A stretch of DNA of 64,000 bases from Oscheius tipulae (Eukaryota; Nematoda; Chromadorea; Rhabditida; Rhabditidae): assembly GCA_037178975.1 (NCBI GenBank), contig JASJZH010000004.1, positions 6,572,001-6,636,000 of the forward strand. Direction: 5' to 3'. The notes beneath the pieces are model-generated. The model was not told the DNA's origin. It saw nothing but the letters and a program-made list of their open reading frames with translations, and made no database searches. Shown piece after piece: positions 55,275 to 64,000 of this stretch. Numbering within the stretch: the first letter of the stretch is position 1; each line of letters starts with the position of its first letter. The position numbers and the translations under genes were made by a program.

Positions 55275-56423
55275 CAATAAACAGACGAGCTCCCAGGTAT
55301 CACACTGATCACCGTGGCATTCTTGTGTTTCCAAAACCTCAACATAGACTTGCGTATTCTCACATTCATTATCAGCACGATCCACGGAATTGGGAGGTAA
55401 CAGATGTCCGAGAAGATACCTAAAAACTTTTTTTACAACATAAGATTATCAGTTCCTACCTCTGTAGCGGTAAACAGTGAACAACAGTCTGTAGTCGTCT
55501 TTTATGACTCGCGAGTAAAAGATGAAGGCCTGAAAGTATGTCGTATTTCTGTTGGAGTAGAGCAGGTACCTGGAAGAGGATGTAAATGACAGTAGCCAGT
55601 GTCATGTAGAGGTTGACAGTGAAAATTCTCAGCTTGACGGTTCGATGGTTCTTCGTCCGAATTTGCCAGTACCGAACTACCGAAACGAGTGTCGAAATGC
55701 AAATGATCACAACGCAAACACTGCCGAGAATCATGTTTGTCACTGTGATTGTTATCTGAACCTCTTGCTTTAGAGAAAGAACAAAATAATTGTTACAAAG
55801 TCGAGCTCCTTGAAAACATGAGCAATTCTCAAGTAAATCATGAAGGGAGAGAGTGGGATGAGGTTGATGGTCGAGATAAGAATGTGAAGACAGCTAAGGA
55901 TCGGAAGCACAAAAATGAGGGCGACAATCCAAGGGAAAGCTTGCTTGAAACGCTGTAATCAACTTTGTTCTTCTGGAATATGTTCAACACCCACTGCTTC
56001 AGCCTTCAGGGGAAAGACGATCAGGGAGAGTTGGTAGAGTGAGATGAAGGTGCTGACCATGAAACAGCCAATGGCACTCGTGTAGGAGACGAAAAAGGGG
56101 ACAGTGAACCAGTAGGTTCCCGAGAGTACTGACCAGAAACGGCACCATTTGTTGTAGCCGAGGATGTCGGTAAAGAAAAAGTCGAGCCACCAGGCTACGA
56201 GGTTCTGAAGAGAGATTTTCACCTGTCGCTGCCATAAACTCGCCATAATGGATGCCATAGTAAAAAGTTTTATGTAAACGGGAGCGTAGTAGTTGGTCTG
56301 TCGCCTCATCGAGAAGAGGACAGTCACATACAAAATGGAAGTGGGAACAGCATAGATAAGACGGTAGAACTGTTTGAAAGCCTCCCAGTATACGGACTCT
56401 TTCGAGTGGACGCAGAAAACCAT
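55275..56423 (-). CDS. Serpentine receptor class gamma (srg) chemoreceptor, copy 1
   Basis: ATG 56423 (MVFCVHSKESVYWEAFKQFY), stop TGA 55277-55275. Segments: LIYAVPTSILYVTVLF (TM1), YIKLFTMASIMASL, QNLVAWWLDFFFTDILGY (with the tryptophans typical of Srg helix 2-3), YTSAIGCFMVSTFISLYQLS then IVFPLK, ILGSVCVVIICISTLVSVVR, NLYMTLATVIYILF, and the last exon IFSDICYLPIPWIVLIMNVR. The Y-KL-F opening, ISLxxLxxIVFPLK motif and D-x-x-YLPIPWxxLxxN end are class gamma features. It is tandem with copy 2 on the same strand. Splice joins are clean. Confidence 0.8.
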
Positions 56424-57817
56424 AGAACCGCTGTTGAAAAAATTCGAATATACCGAATGGGGAAAAAGAGGTCTAATAGGCACTTCTGAAAGCTGCTTTC
56501 ATTAGCGGGCAACAATATATAGGGAAAGACGTCAAAAAGCCAGACACAAGATGAATCTGGAATCACGTACTGAAACAGGACTGAAAGGGTAAGTGATTCG
56601 AGTAAATACGTGTTGCAAGACAACCTCAATCGGAGCATATTGTACGCGAAAAGTGCCTGTTTGCCGGAAGCAATGATCATCTCGCAGAGGTGGGAACTTG
56701 TTGTGCATTTCGAGAGCACTTTTCACAAAAAAAGATGAAGAGAGGCTTATTGTATGTTCAGAAAAATTGCTCCCGATCAGCAAGATCGGAAGCCAATAAA
56801 CTTTTCTATCGATGATTGGAGACTATAGTGCCTCCAAAGTAAGCTGTACTTGATTTAGAAGAAGTACTGGAAAAAAAACTAAAAATACTAATCAATTCAA
56901 TGCACATCCGTACAGACTAGGAAGTTAGCTGAACTCGTAGCCGTACTGTCCAGCTTGCAAACCAGCATTCCTTGGTTACCCTTGGTGCCTAGTAAACAGC
57001 TGCAAGATATAGGCATTCTGTGCAGTTATAAGTAAGCAAAAAAATGAGAACTGCAAACTTTTAAATACCCTCCGAAGACTGATTTAGAGCAATTACGCAT
57101 TGTTTCTTTCAATTTATGCCTTAATGACCCCCGACTCACAAAAATTACTATTTTTGTCATCCCTAGATGACAAAAACAGTAATTTTTGACACAGCAGCTA
57201 ATCTTTCTTGGTATGGCTTTTACCCATTTGCGTATTTGCTAGCGGATATTTGGCGAGGAGATAGAGCAAAAGGGGTCTTCAACTAAAGCTAGGCGTAGCC
57301 AGCTGTAGTATCCTCCAATGGTAGCCAGATCCATTCATGCGACAACCCTGTCTTCTGTCATCAATCGAACGTTTGAAATCAATCAGGAGAAAGACGAAGG
57401 TAGAGAGACTCTGTTTGATTTAGAATACGAGTTCAGAGAATCCAAAAAGCCTACAAATCCTTATGCCTTTTTGGTGGGTGGGATTTCTGATGTGCGTAGC
57501 TGCTTCGACAGTCAGTGTGGTCTTGTTTACGTTCTCTTGCTATCTAGCCATTCAGAGACGAAGATATCGGAAGCAGATGGAAATGGAAGACTAGGCGATC
57601 AAATGATAAAACGCCTTTTTTTTTTTATTCCTGAGGCTAATAAAGTCTTTCATCGAGGAACGATGACTTTTGCACTCAACTCCTCCGCTCCTCGGTTTGA
57701 GTTTCTGATCTTCAGATCCACAGTCATGTACAACTGCGTTCTGATTACAATAATTAATCAGTAATGGCTTTATTCGGAATTGCACCATCCCGTAGCTTGT
57801 CATCAACGCTTTTTGCA
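56424..57817. other. Region between the two srg genes, with a hairpin and an unassigned plus-strand ORF
   Basis: A near-perfect 23-bp hairpin lies at 57139-57188. The plus-strand frame 57318-57764 (148 codons) is not supported by homology. An alternative frame, 57463-57594, would give a 43-aa peptide with one membrane helix (FLMCVAASTVSVVLFTFSCY) and a basic tail. Neither is convincing. Confidence 0.4.
57139..57188. repeat. 23-bp stem, 4-nt loop hairpin
   Basis: 57139-57161 and 57166-57188 are inverted copies with a single A/G mismatch; the loop is CCTA. The stem is AT-rich (AAAAATTACT, TTTTTGTCAT). It could be the remnant of a small palindromic element or a transcribed hairpin. Confidence 0.75.
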
Positions 57818-59050
57818 TCAAATGGAAGTTGTTTGTTTCGGAGAAACCATGGTCCTTGTCTTCGTTCTGAATACCGAAATGATTGCGCCTCTTATCTTCG
57901 GATTGACAACCAGAATCACCCACGGGATCGGAAGGTAGCATACATCTGCCACATATGCTAAACATTGCGTGAACAAAAGATCAAGGATCAAAGCTACCTC
58001 GAATTCCGTACAGGATGACGAGAAAATCCCGACCTGTCGTGAAAAGCTTGTAAGTCATCAAGAGAACCTGAAGTAAATAGTGTGAATGAGACAAATGGAC
58101 CTGACAAACTTGAAAAATGATAAAAATTACAGTGGAAGCACAAATGACCAGGTTGATAATGAAGGTACGGAGTCTGGCAGTACCATTGTTTTTTTTTCTG
58201 ACTTGGTAGAAACAGGTAGCTGAGATTATGGAGCAGGGGAAGATGATCAAACAGGTCAGACTCCCGAGGATCGCGTTCACTGTGGTAGTTGTCATCTGAA
58301 AGTCGAGAAATGCCCTCTGAGATCTCTGAAACTGTCTCAATGCTGTTTGACAATTTCACAGTCGGAAGATTATGATCTCTGCCGTTTCAGAGTTCCTACT
58401 TTGTCAATGCTGCAACACTTACAAAGTCCATCCAGGCGTAGTAATGAGTGACTCGGACGTAGATTCTCGTATTGCTAAGAGGAACTATCTGAGTCGCTGA
58501 GAACAAAATGTGCAGACTGCAGATGGCTGGAACCATAATGAGGAGTAGATAGAAGAGCCACATCCACTTTCGAAAACTCTAGAAGTTCCAGTCTACTTTT
58601 GAAAAACTATGTACCGTTTCATAAGTCGTGGGATAGATGATGGCAAAAAGTTGGTAGATACAAATTGCGGAACAGGCTATAAAGTTGGCAATGGGAGAGC
58701 AAATGTAGATAAAGTATGGAATGGTCATTTGGTATTCTCCAGAAAGATTGACCCAGTACTGACACCAGGGCGAGAAGCCGAAGAATTGGACAAAGAGGAA
58801 CTGTAACCACCAACACAGGATATTCTGGAACCATACTTTCGATTAGAAATCATTATAAACTCACACAGACGGAAGAGACCGTTATGAGATCTTGATAGAT
58901 TCCCGAGTAGAGATGAGACTGACTGCGGAAGCAGTAGACGATGACTCCGTACAAAATCGTGGTTGGGAGAGCATAGAGAACACTGTAGAACTGTTCGAGA
59001 GAGTCGAGAACAATAGGCAAATTCGATTTGACACAAGACATGTCAGTCAT
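57818..59050 (-). CDS. Serpentine receptor class gamma (srg) chemoreceptor, copy 2
   Basis: ATG 59050 (MTDMSCVKSNLPIVLDSLEQ), stop TGA 57820-57818. Segments: FYSVLYALPTTILYGVIVYC (TM1), GIYQDLITVSSV, NILCWWLQFLFVQFFGFSPW, IYICSPIANFIACSAICIYQ, WLFYLLLIMVPAICSLHILF, MTTTTVNAILGSLTCLIIF, FIINLVICASTVIFIIFQVC. The final exon, after a 40-nt intron, reads AYVADVCYLPIPWVILVVNP. Block order and the YLPIPW end match copy 1. All joins keep frame, so it appears intact. Confidence 0.8.
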
Positions 59051-59616
59051 TCCTTCTTCGAAAGAAGATGGACGGCGGCCCGAGCAGTTTTGATCCGCCT
59101 CTCTCTGGAATGAATAGACGAAGAACAAGGCTCATAATTGGACCTAATGGAGGAGTTTTCACGTGTTGAAGACCCCGCGTTTGAATGTTCGAATCGGAAC
59201 TGGGGTTTGATGAGATTGTGAATTAGGCAATATTGTGATCAACGGATGTTGACGTTTTTCCTTGAAGAGTACAAAAGTTGCCGCCTGCGATCTGCGGCTC
59301 CGAGTACAATTTTGATCTCTTCAGAGGGAGAAAATTGTGATAGAAGATGTTCTGAAATCAAAATGTTTGATTGGGTACAAAAACATGAGGGTACGAAGCA
59401 GCTTGATCAAAATGGTTTGCAGAGAAAGTAAGGCGATCATAGAATCACTGTCCTGTTTCCATCTGCAATTGACTATTGTTTTTGTCTCTTTGATAAGACT
59501 GTTTACCTCCCAAGACATCCCAGCTGTTGTTTGTCCCTCGCCTGTCTATAAAATGTACTCTCAAGACTCAATGTCTCGTTATCTATTATTTTTCCAATCA
59601 ACCACAAGTCTTTCAG
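59051..59616. other. Intergenic region between divergent srg copy 2 and SDR gene
   Basis: Head-to-head spacing of 566 nt; presumably contains both promoters. No further feature recognised. Confidence 0.35.
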
Positions 59617-60528
59617 ATGTCTACTGTCCTAGTTACCGGAGCTAATCGAGGCATCGGCTTCGGTCTGGTCAAAGAATTCTTAAACGATGACAAGTATCAA
59701 CGTGTGTTTGCAGCCTATCTCGAGGAACCTGAATTTCTAGAATTTCAAGTATTGTTTCGACAATTTAGGATTTGAACTCTCTAAAAAACGAACGACTGAA
59801 GCTGTTAAGAATGGACATTGATGACGATAAGTCGATCGAGAAGTGTGTCAAAGAAGTAAGTTTCACTCTGATTTCTGAAGAGTTTTAGGTTACGCAAGTC
59901 CTCGGAGAGTCTGGACTGAACATGCTGGTCAACAATGCCGGAATTGTGGTGGACTATTGTACAGACCAGCCTCCGAATCAGGAAGCACTTATCCGACAAA
60001 TGAACACCAACTCTATCTCTCACGTCATTGTTATACAGGTTACAGTTTCTTTTCTCTTGAGCCTAGAATCCAGTATTTTCTTCCTCTTCTGAAAAAGGCC
60101 GCCAAGAGCGAACAAGGTTCCAATATCTCGTCCAATATGGGATCCATGGACTGCGACATTACTCCTTATGGTTCCTTCCTCACTTTCGTCGATGCTTCTG
60201 TGGGGATGTTGGCTTACAGAATGAGCAAGGTAAAGGTATTCTTTTTAGTCATTTAGACAGTTTGGAGCGCTGTGAACTCATTCACCAAATGCATGTACTA
60301 CGATCTGAAAGACACCGAAATTCTCACAGCTGGCTACCACCCGGGATGGGTCAGAACCAAGATTGGTGGAGACAGTGCACCGCTTTCGGTAGCTCTATCG
60401 GAACTTGTAAATAAAAAAAAGTTTAGGTGGAAGAGTCGACATCATGCCTCAAAAAGCAATTCGATGAACTGGGCGAGGAGAGAAATGGCGGCTATTTCGA
60501 CTGGAAAGGAGAGGTTATTCCCTACTAG
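59617..60528 (+). CDS. C-factor-like short-chain dehydrogenase/reductase
   Basis: ATG 59617 directly follows TTTCAG: MSTVLVTGANRGIGFGLVKE (cofactor motif TGxxxGIG at residue 8). Further exons give RLKLLRMDIDDDKSIEKC, GLNMLVNNAGIVVDYC (NNAG), PLLKKAAKSE then NISSNMGSMDC (catalytic Ser), MLAYRMSKV (catalytic Tyr-x-x-x-Lys), AVNSFTKCMYYDL, AGYHPGWVRTKIGG (PGW-xxT motif), and the end GGYFDWKGEVIPY; stop TAG 60526-60528. This is the nematode group related to bacterial C-factor/sniffer-type SDRs, cytosolic NAD(P)-dependent oxidoreductases of about 250 aa. All catalytic residues are present and introns are about 40 nt. Confidence 0.87.
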
Positions 60529-60582
60529 AATTCTTTTTGAAGGAAAGTGGTTTTTTTTTTGGCATATATCTTACTAAAACTG

Positions 60583-60631
60583 ACTTTTTCCATGTCTCAG
60601 TAAAACGGTAAAACTGAGACATGGAAAAAGT
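60583..60631. repeat. Perfect 19-bp hairpin downstream of the SDR gene
   Basis: 60583-60601 (ACTTTTTCCATGTCTCAGT) and 60613-60631 are exact reverse complements with an 11-nt loop. It lies 55 nt after the SDR stop, following a T-run. It could be a structured 3' UTR element or a small inverted repeat insertion. Confidence 0.85.
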
Positions 60632-60851
60632 TCGTGAAGGAAGCGACCAGCTGTCCACGTTCCCTACGCCAGCGCGTTCACATAGCCGCCTTTGATTGCC
60701 GTCGTCTTTCAACAGCTAGTTCGCTAAAGGACTGTTGCTGATTTCAGTACAGCAACGGATCAAAATGTTCACAATTGTTTGTTCAGCCAAAACAACGGCA
60801 ATTGTGCCTTAATACAATCGGATTCCGTCCCCTCTCTGCCTGTATAATTCA

Positions 60852-62369
60852 ATGCTACGCCGGTCTTTCTCAACATTGGTGCTCAGTCGATTGCGTAGAT
60901 CGTTCTGGTTTCTATTCACTTTCTTCCTCTTCGGTGTCATCGTATTCACAGACAGAGACGCCTACCCGTTATTTCTTACAAATCCGTGGCGATATGTCAT
61001 AATTGAGGATCCGCTAGATTTTGATGTCCCTCTCTCAAAAGGAAATCGTTTCATTTCGGTAGGAGAGGATGGCCGAGAAGTCTACGGAAAAGAGTTTCCT
61101 GAGGAAGTTATGAAGATAGCCAAGTTCATGGACGACAACTATGAAAGCGTCATTACCACTTTCGCGGTAAGTATTTGTTTTCTCGATTTATTGGCCGGAT
61201 GTGCAAAGAAGAGGAAATGAATTCAGCAGATGAACAAACTGCCCGTTGGCATCCACTTAGCACCTTTTGTGTGAGACAATGTGTCCGAACGAATCGTTCG
61301 GATCGCCAAAGAGCTTTATGCAACACAGTTCGTATGCATAGAAAGGGGAAAGTTTCACTGCATGTTTGCGACGGGCTACATGACTTACGAGTTTACAATT
61401 TTCATGAACATCTGTCGAAGTAAACGTCAGTTTTCTGTGAAGTTCAGGACAACGAAGTAGTCTATGTCACCTACGCTTCCTACAACCATTTTGGCGAGTC
61501 CAGAGAAGCTATTCTAAAGTTGAGGGAAATGACGGATGCTAAACTGTACTATTACGATATCGGGCTCCAGAAGGAACAGGTATTTCCGGCTTTTTCAGTG
61601 ACATTATTCTCTCAGGTATCCGATCTCAAAACAGTATGCAATCTGGAAGTTGTTCCTTTTAACTTCGATGCCTACCCAAATCATACAAGAAGCCTCTTAA
61701 CCTACGCATTCAAACCAATTCTCATAGCTGTAAGCTTTCATTCCGAACTGTACAATGTTCTTAGGAAATGTATCGGAAACACAAGGCTTTCTGGGTTATT
61801 GATGCTTCTGCCAGATTTTTCAATTCGACAGAGCTGACATTCTTCTATAACAAAGTCAGAAACGGGAACGTAGAGCCGTTTACGGCCGAGCATCCAGCTG
61901 GACATCAAATTTCAGCGGGAACCAATTCCAAGATTTATTCGTACCTGCCTCTGCCAGCGGAGAAAGGACAAGATAGTGGCATGCGACAGGCACTGACAAT
62001 GTTCGTGGTGAGGTCAAAAATGTCCACGGAGGTCATTAAATGGTGAGAATTTCTTGATCAAGTTGATGAAAAGTTAGGAACATGATCTGTGCCCTCACTC
62101 AGGCCTGTATTGCACCGATTGGGACAAATCCATTCTGTCAACCAAAGGCTCCAATCAAGCAAGATAGCTGTCACAGGTAGTCATTCTATACTATCTCTAA
62201 GGCTCAAACATTTAGATTTGATCAAAGCAGCCTGAACATCATTTTGTGTACCCTAAAACTGAGAGCTGGACAGCCGTGTCTTTCAATCTCAACAACTACT
62301 GGAGCATTTTCTCCAATTGTAGGTGTTTCAAGAGAGACGCGATACAGTGGGCCTCTTCCTACATGTTGA
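60852..62369 (+). CDS. DUF1647 family protein, type II membrane, glycosyltransferase-like
   Basis: ATG 60852 with a signal anchor (FWFLFTFFLFGVIVF). The first exon ends at about 61166. A roughly 280-nt intron follows, then NEVVYVTYASYNHFGESREA, KLYYYDIGLQKEQ, VCNLEVVPFNFDAYPNHTRS and LLTYAFKPILIA. Further exons give KHKAFWVIDASARFFNS, LTMFVVRSKMSTEVIKW, then NMICALTQACIAPIGTNPFC and SCHRFDQSSLNIILCT; stop TGA 62367-62369, AATAAA near 62400. Block order is the same as in the minus-strand DUF1647 gene at 16712-17962. It is predicted to be a Golgi luminal enzyme of the GT-A-like class with unknown donor and acceptor. Intact. Confidence 0.85.
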
Positions 62370-62649
62370 CTAAACGGGTTCAGTTCATTTTTTTTTAACA
62401 ATAAAGTTTTTATTTTCTCTAACCACACTAATATGGATCTGCTTAATCGTACATGACTTCATTACTGATCTTGATTTGAGTTCAAGCTAACAAGATGCTA
62501 TGTTTAGTTTTTAATTTATTTTTCACACCGTGAGAAACTTCAGCTCTATTCAAAGATCTTCACTGATGAAGACTGACATCTATGACTACCTTCGACTTGT
62601 TGTGACGGTTCGAGAAGAACAGTTTGACATAAATAGTTTACCCAGCAAT
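62370..62649. other. Spacer between converging DUF1647 and GT43 genes
   Basis: The poly(A) signal of the DUF1647 gene lies near 62400. Nothing else recognised. Confidence 0.45.
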
Positions 62650-63695
62650 TTATTCAGACACGTAATCAGCGACGTTCAGACCTTGTAAAGCGTTTGGATC
62701 ATCTCTAGGCGAGTGCCAGATCAGGTATTCAGACGATTTCTGAAGCTTTGTTATTTTGACAAGTGAAAATTAACCGTGTTCACGAAGTGCTGAATGTCTT
62801 TCTTTTGCAGTTTCAGATCCTTCAGGAAACAGAGCTCGACAGAAGCAAGCTGACAAGTTTCATTGAAAACCACCTCACTCCTAAACAAACCTGTCAGAAC
62901 TTGAGTGAAAGGAACAAACCCTGTGATTAGATCAACGTTCACAGCAAAGTTGGCCAGATCAAAAAAGCGGAAGCCACTTTTTTCTTCGTGTGTCCACGTA
63001 TTTCTGTCGTATGGGCGCCCTGTAAGTTGTTTACGAGTCAGACGATAGCTTACCAACATCCCAAATCCCAACTTTTTTCACCTTCTTCACGAACGTATCC
63101 CAAAATCGGACAGCGTAAGCATAGTCTTCACTTCCAAAGTAGACTACAGCTTTCTGATAGTTTCTCATAACTTTTTCCTTGTTCTTTCGAACGTAATCCA
63201 GACCCCTGTTTCTCAACTGCCATTCTGAACTTTTATGTTGATAGTATTGATAAAGCATACCAGTGCCCGGTCCCTCGCTTATAATCGTATTAGGGCGTTC
63301 AGATCTGTTGATAGTTTCTTGTAAAATGGATCGTACTTCAGTCTCGTTTTCTAAAACGACCCAGTAGAGATCGTCCTCATGGCGAAGAGTATTGGCCAGA
63401 CTGCAAAATTGAAGGTTGTGAACAAAAATAGTCGTTTCACTCATTCAAAAGGTCTAACGAACCTGGTGATATCAGCTAGACGCGTTGTTGATCTGCTGGT
63501 TGCTGTAACGAATATTATTAATGTGTCGTCGAACTCTAGAGCTGCATGTCTATAACTAGCTTGTAATCTACTGCTCAGAACCTACTCTCGTTCACTTAGA
63601 GTTCCACCTCTGGTACCCAGAAAGATGAATATGGCAGGAAGGACACATAGAACAACAACAAAAATAACAGACCAACAGAACGGGCTGTGATTCAT
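62650..63695 (-). CDS. GT43 beta-glucuronyltransferase-like, atypical DxD
   Basis: ATG 63695 with a membrane anchor (VIFVVVLCVLPAIFIFLG), stop TAA 62652-62650. Spliced blocks: IIFVTATSRSTTRLADITR, CSLANTLRHEDDLYWVVLEN, WQLRNRGLDYVRKN, KAVVYFGSEDYAYAVRFWDT, KKVGIWDVG, FRFFDLANFAVNVDLI, ASVELCFLKDLKLQ and the end SSEYLIWHSPRDDPNALQG. This follows the order of GT43 glucuronyltransferases, which transfer glucuronic acid from UDP-GlcA in glycosaminoglycan linker or glycolipid synthesis. The usual DDD metal motif (FADDDNTY) reads GSEDYAY here, losing the first two Asp. The catalytic-base Glu is retained (SVEL). Activity may be altered. Confidence 0.83.
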
Positions 63696-63763
63696 GGCAG
63701 AATGGCAGAGTCTACCAGCTGGATTTGTTCAAACATGACACGATTGTTTATTTCAAAATTGAT

Positions 63764-64000
63764 CTAGACCTCGACCAGAAAATTGAATAGGCTTGTCTGG
63801 TAAAGGAAAGGCTCGTAGCCGGTCGGAGCATGCCAGACCAGGTAGTCTTCTGGAGTCTGAACTTTTCTTCACGAAGAATCTAAAGATAGTACCTCGTTTT
63901 CAAAATATTGAACATCCTCCTTGGAAATGTTCAGTTCCCTCACGAAACAGAACTCCCAACCGCTCTGATCACACTTTTCACTGAAGCCAGTCTTCCTGAA
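63764..64000 (-). CDS. GT43 glucuronyltransferase-like, 3' end (partial)
   Basis: The last two exons of a second GT43 gene on the minus strand. It enters at the window edge with GWEFCFVRELNISKEDVQYF, splices through a 36-nt intron to TPEDYLVWHAPTGYEPF, and ends at TAG 63766-63764. These blocks correspond to VELCFLKDLKLQKKDIQHF and EYLIWHSPRDDP in the neighbouring gene, so the two are tandem paralogs. Its stop is only 69 nt upstream of the start codon of the gene at 62650-63695. The 5' part lies outside the window. Confidence 0.75.

Overview
This is nuclear DNA from a rhabditid nematode, most likely Caenorhabditis or a close relative. The evidence is genes split by very short GT-AG introns (often 37-43 nt, ending TTTCAG or TTTTAG), tandem nematode chemoreceptors (Srx, Sra-superfamily, Srg, Srv and Str types), nematode-expanded secretory families (DUF268, DUF1647, FkbM-like methyltransferase, GT14, GT10, GT43, UGT) and Tc1/mariner remnants. 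All gene models were spliced by eye. Exon joins are usually well supported by reading frame, but start codons are less certain.

Layout. 1-1123 is the 3' end of an unrecognised gene. 1934-6762 is a PHD+SET chromatin protein of the SET-9/SET-26 (MLL5/SETD5) class. From 8.9 to 19.6 kb there is a run of secretory-pathway genes: FkbM methyltransferase (+), DUF268 (-), a GT10 fucosyltransferase (-), DUF1647 (-) and a decayed GT14 gene (-). Within that run, at 10.6-11.8 kb, sit two divergent paralogous genes for small proteins of about 80 aa that match no family I know. 20271-27584 is a giant palindrome: two near-identical arms of about 2.58 kb, each with an intact GT14 (core-2/I-branching type) gene and a Tc3-like transposase fragment, around a 2.16 kb spacer holding a truncated third GT14 copy and a dead mariner.

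28.1-29.3 kb is an Sra-superfamily receptor (-), 30.2-32.9 kb a UDP-glycosyltransferase (+), and 33184-33255 tRNA-Ala(AGC). 33.7-40 kb is a tandem array of three apparently intact srx receptors and one srx pseudogene. 40.5-41.7 kb is an SDR pseudogene carrying a Tc1-like remnant. 42.2-43.4 kb is a LET-767-like SDR (+), followed by a small coiled-coil-like gene (-). 43.8-47.0 kb is gene-poor. 47-50.4 kb holds two tandem Sra-superfamily receptors (+), which meet an Srv-type receptor (-) tail to tail. 52.0-54.1 kb has a Str-superfamily receptor with a palindromic MITE in one intron, then a Str pseudogene. 55.3-59.1 kb has two Srg receptors (-). 59.6-60.5 kb is a C-factor-like SDR (+), 60.9-62.4 kb a second DUF1647 gene (+), and 62.6-64.0 kb two GT43 glucuronyltransferase genes (-), the last one running off the window.

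Together this looks like a fast-evolving chromosome-arm region. Environment-facing chemoreceptors and Golgi glycan enzymes are interleaved, there are many recent duplications and pseudogenes, and a single conserved chromatin regulator lies at the left end. The most unusual structures are the palindrome, the inverted-repeat-bounded GT14 fragment in its spacer, the divergent small-protein pair, and two pseudogenes that seem to carry short patches copied from elsewhere in the same gene.
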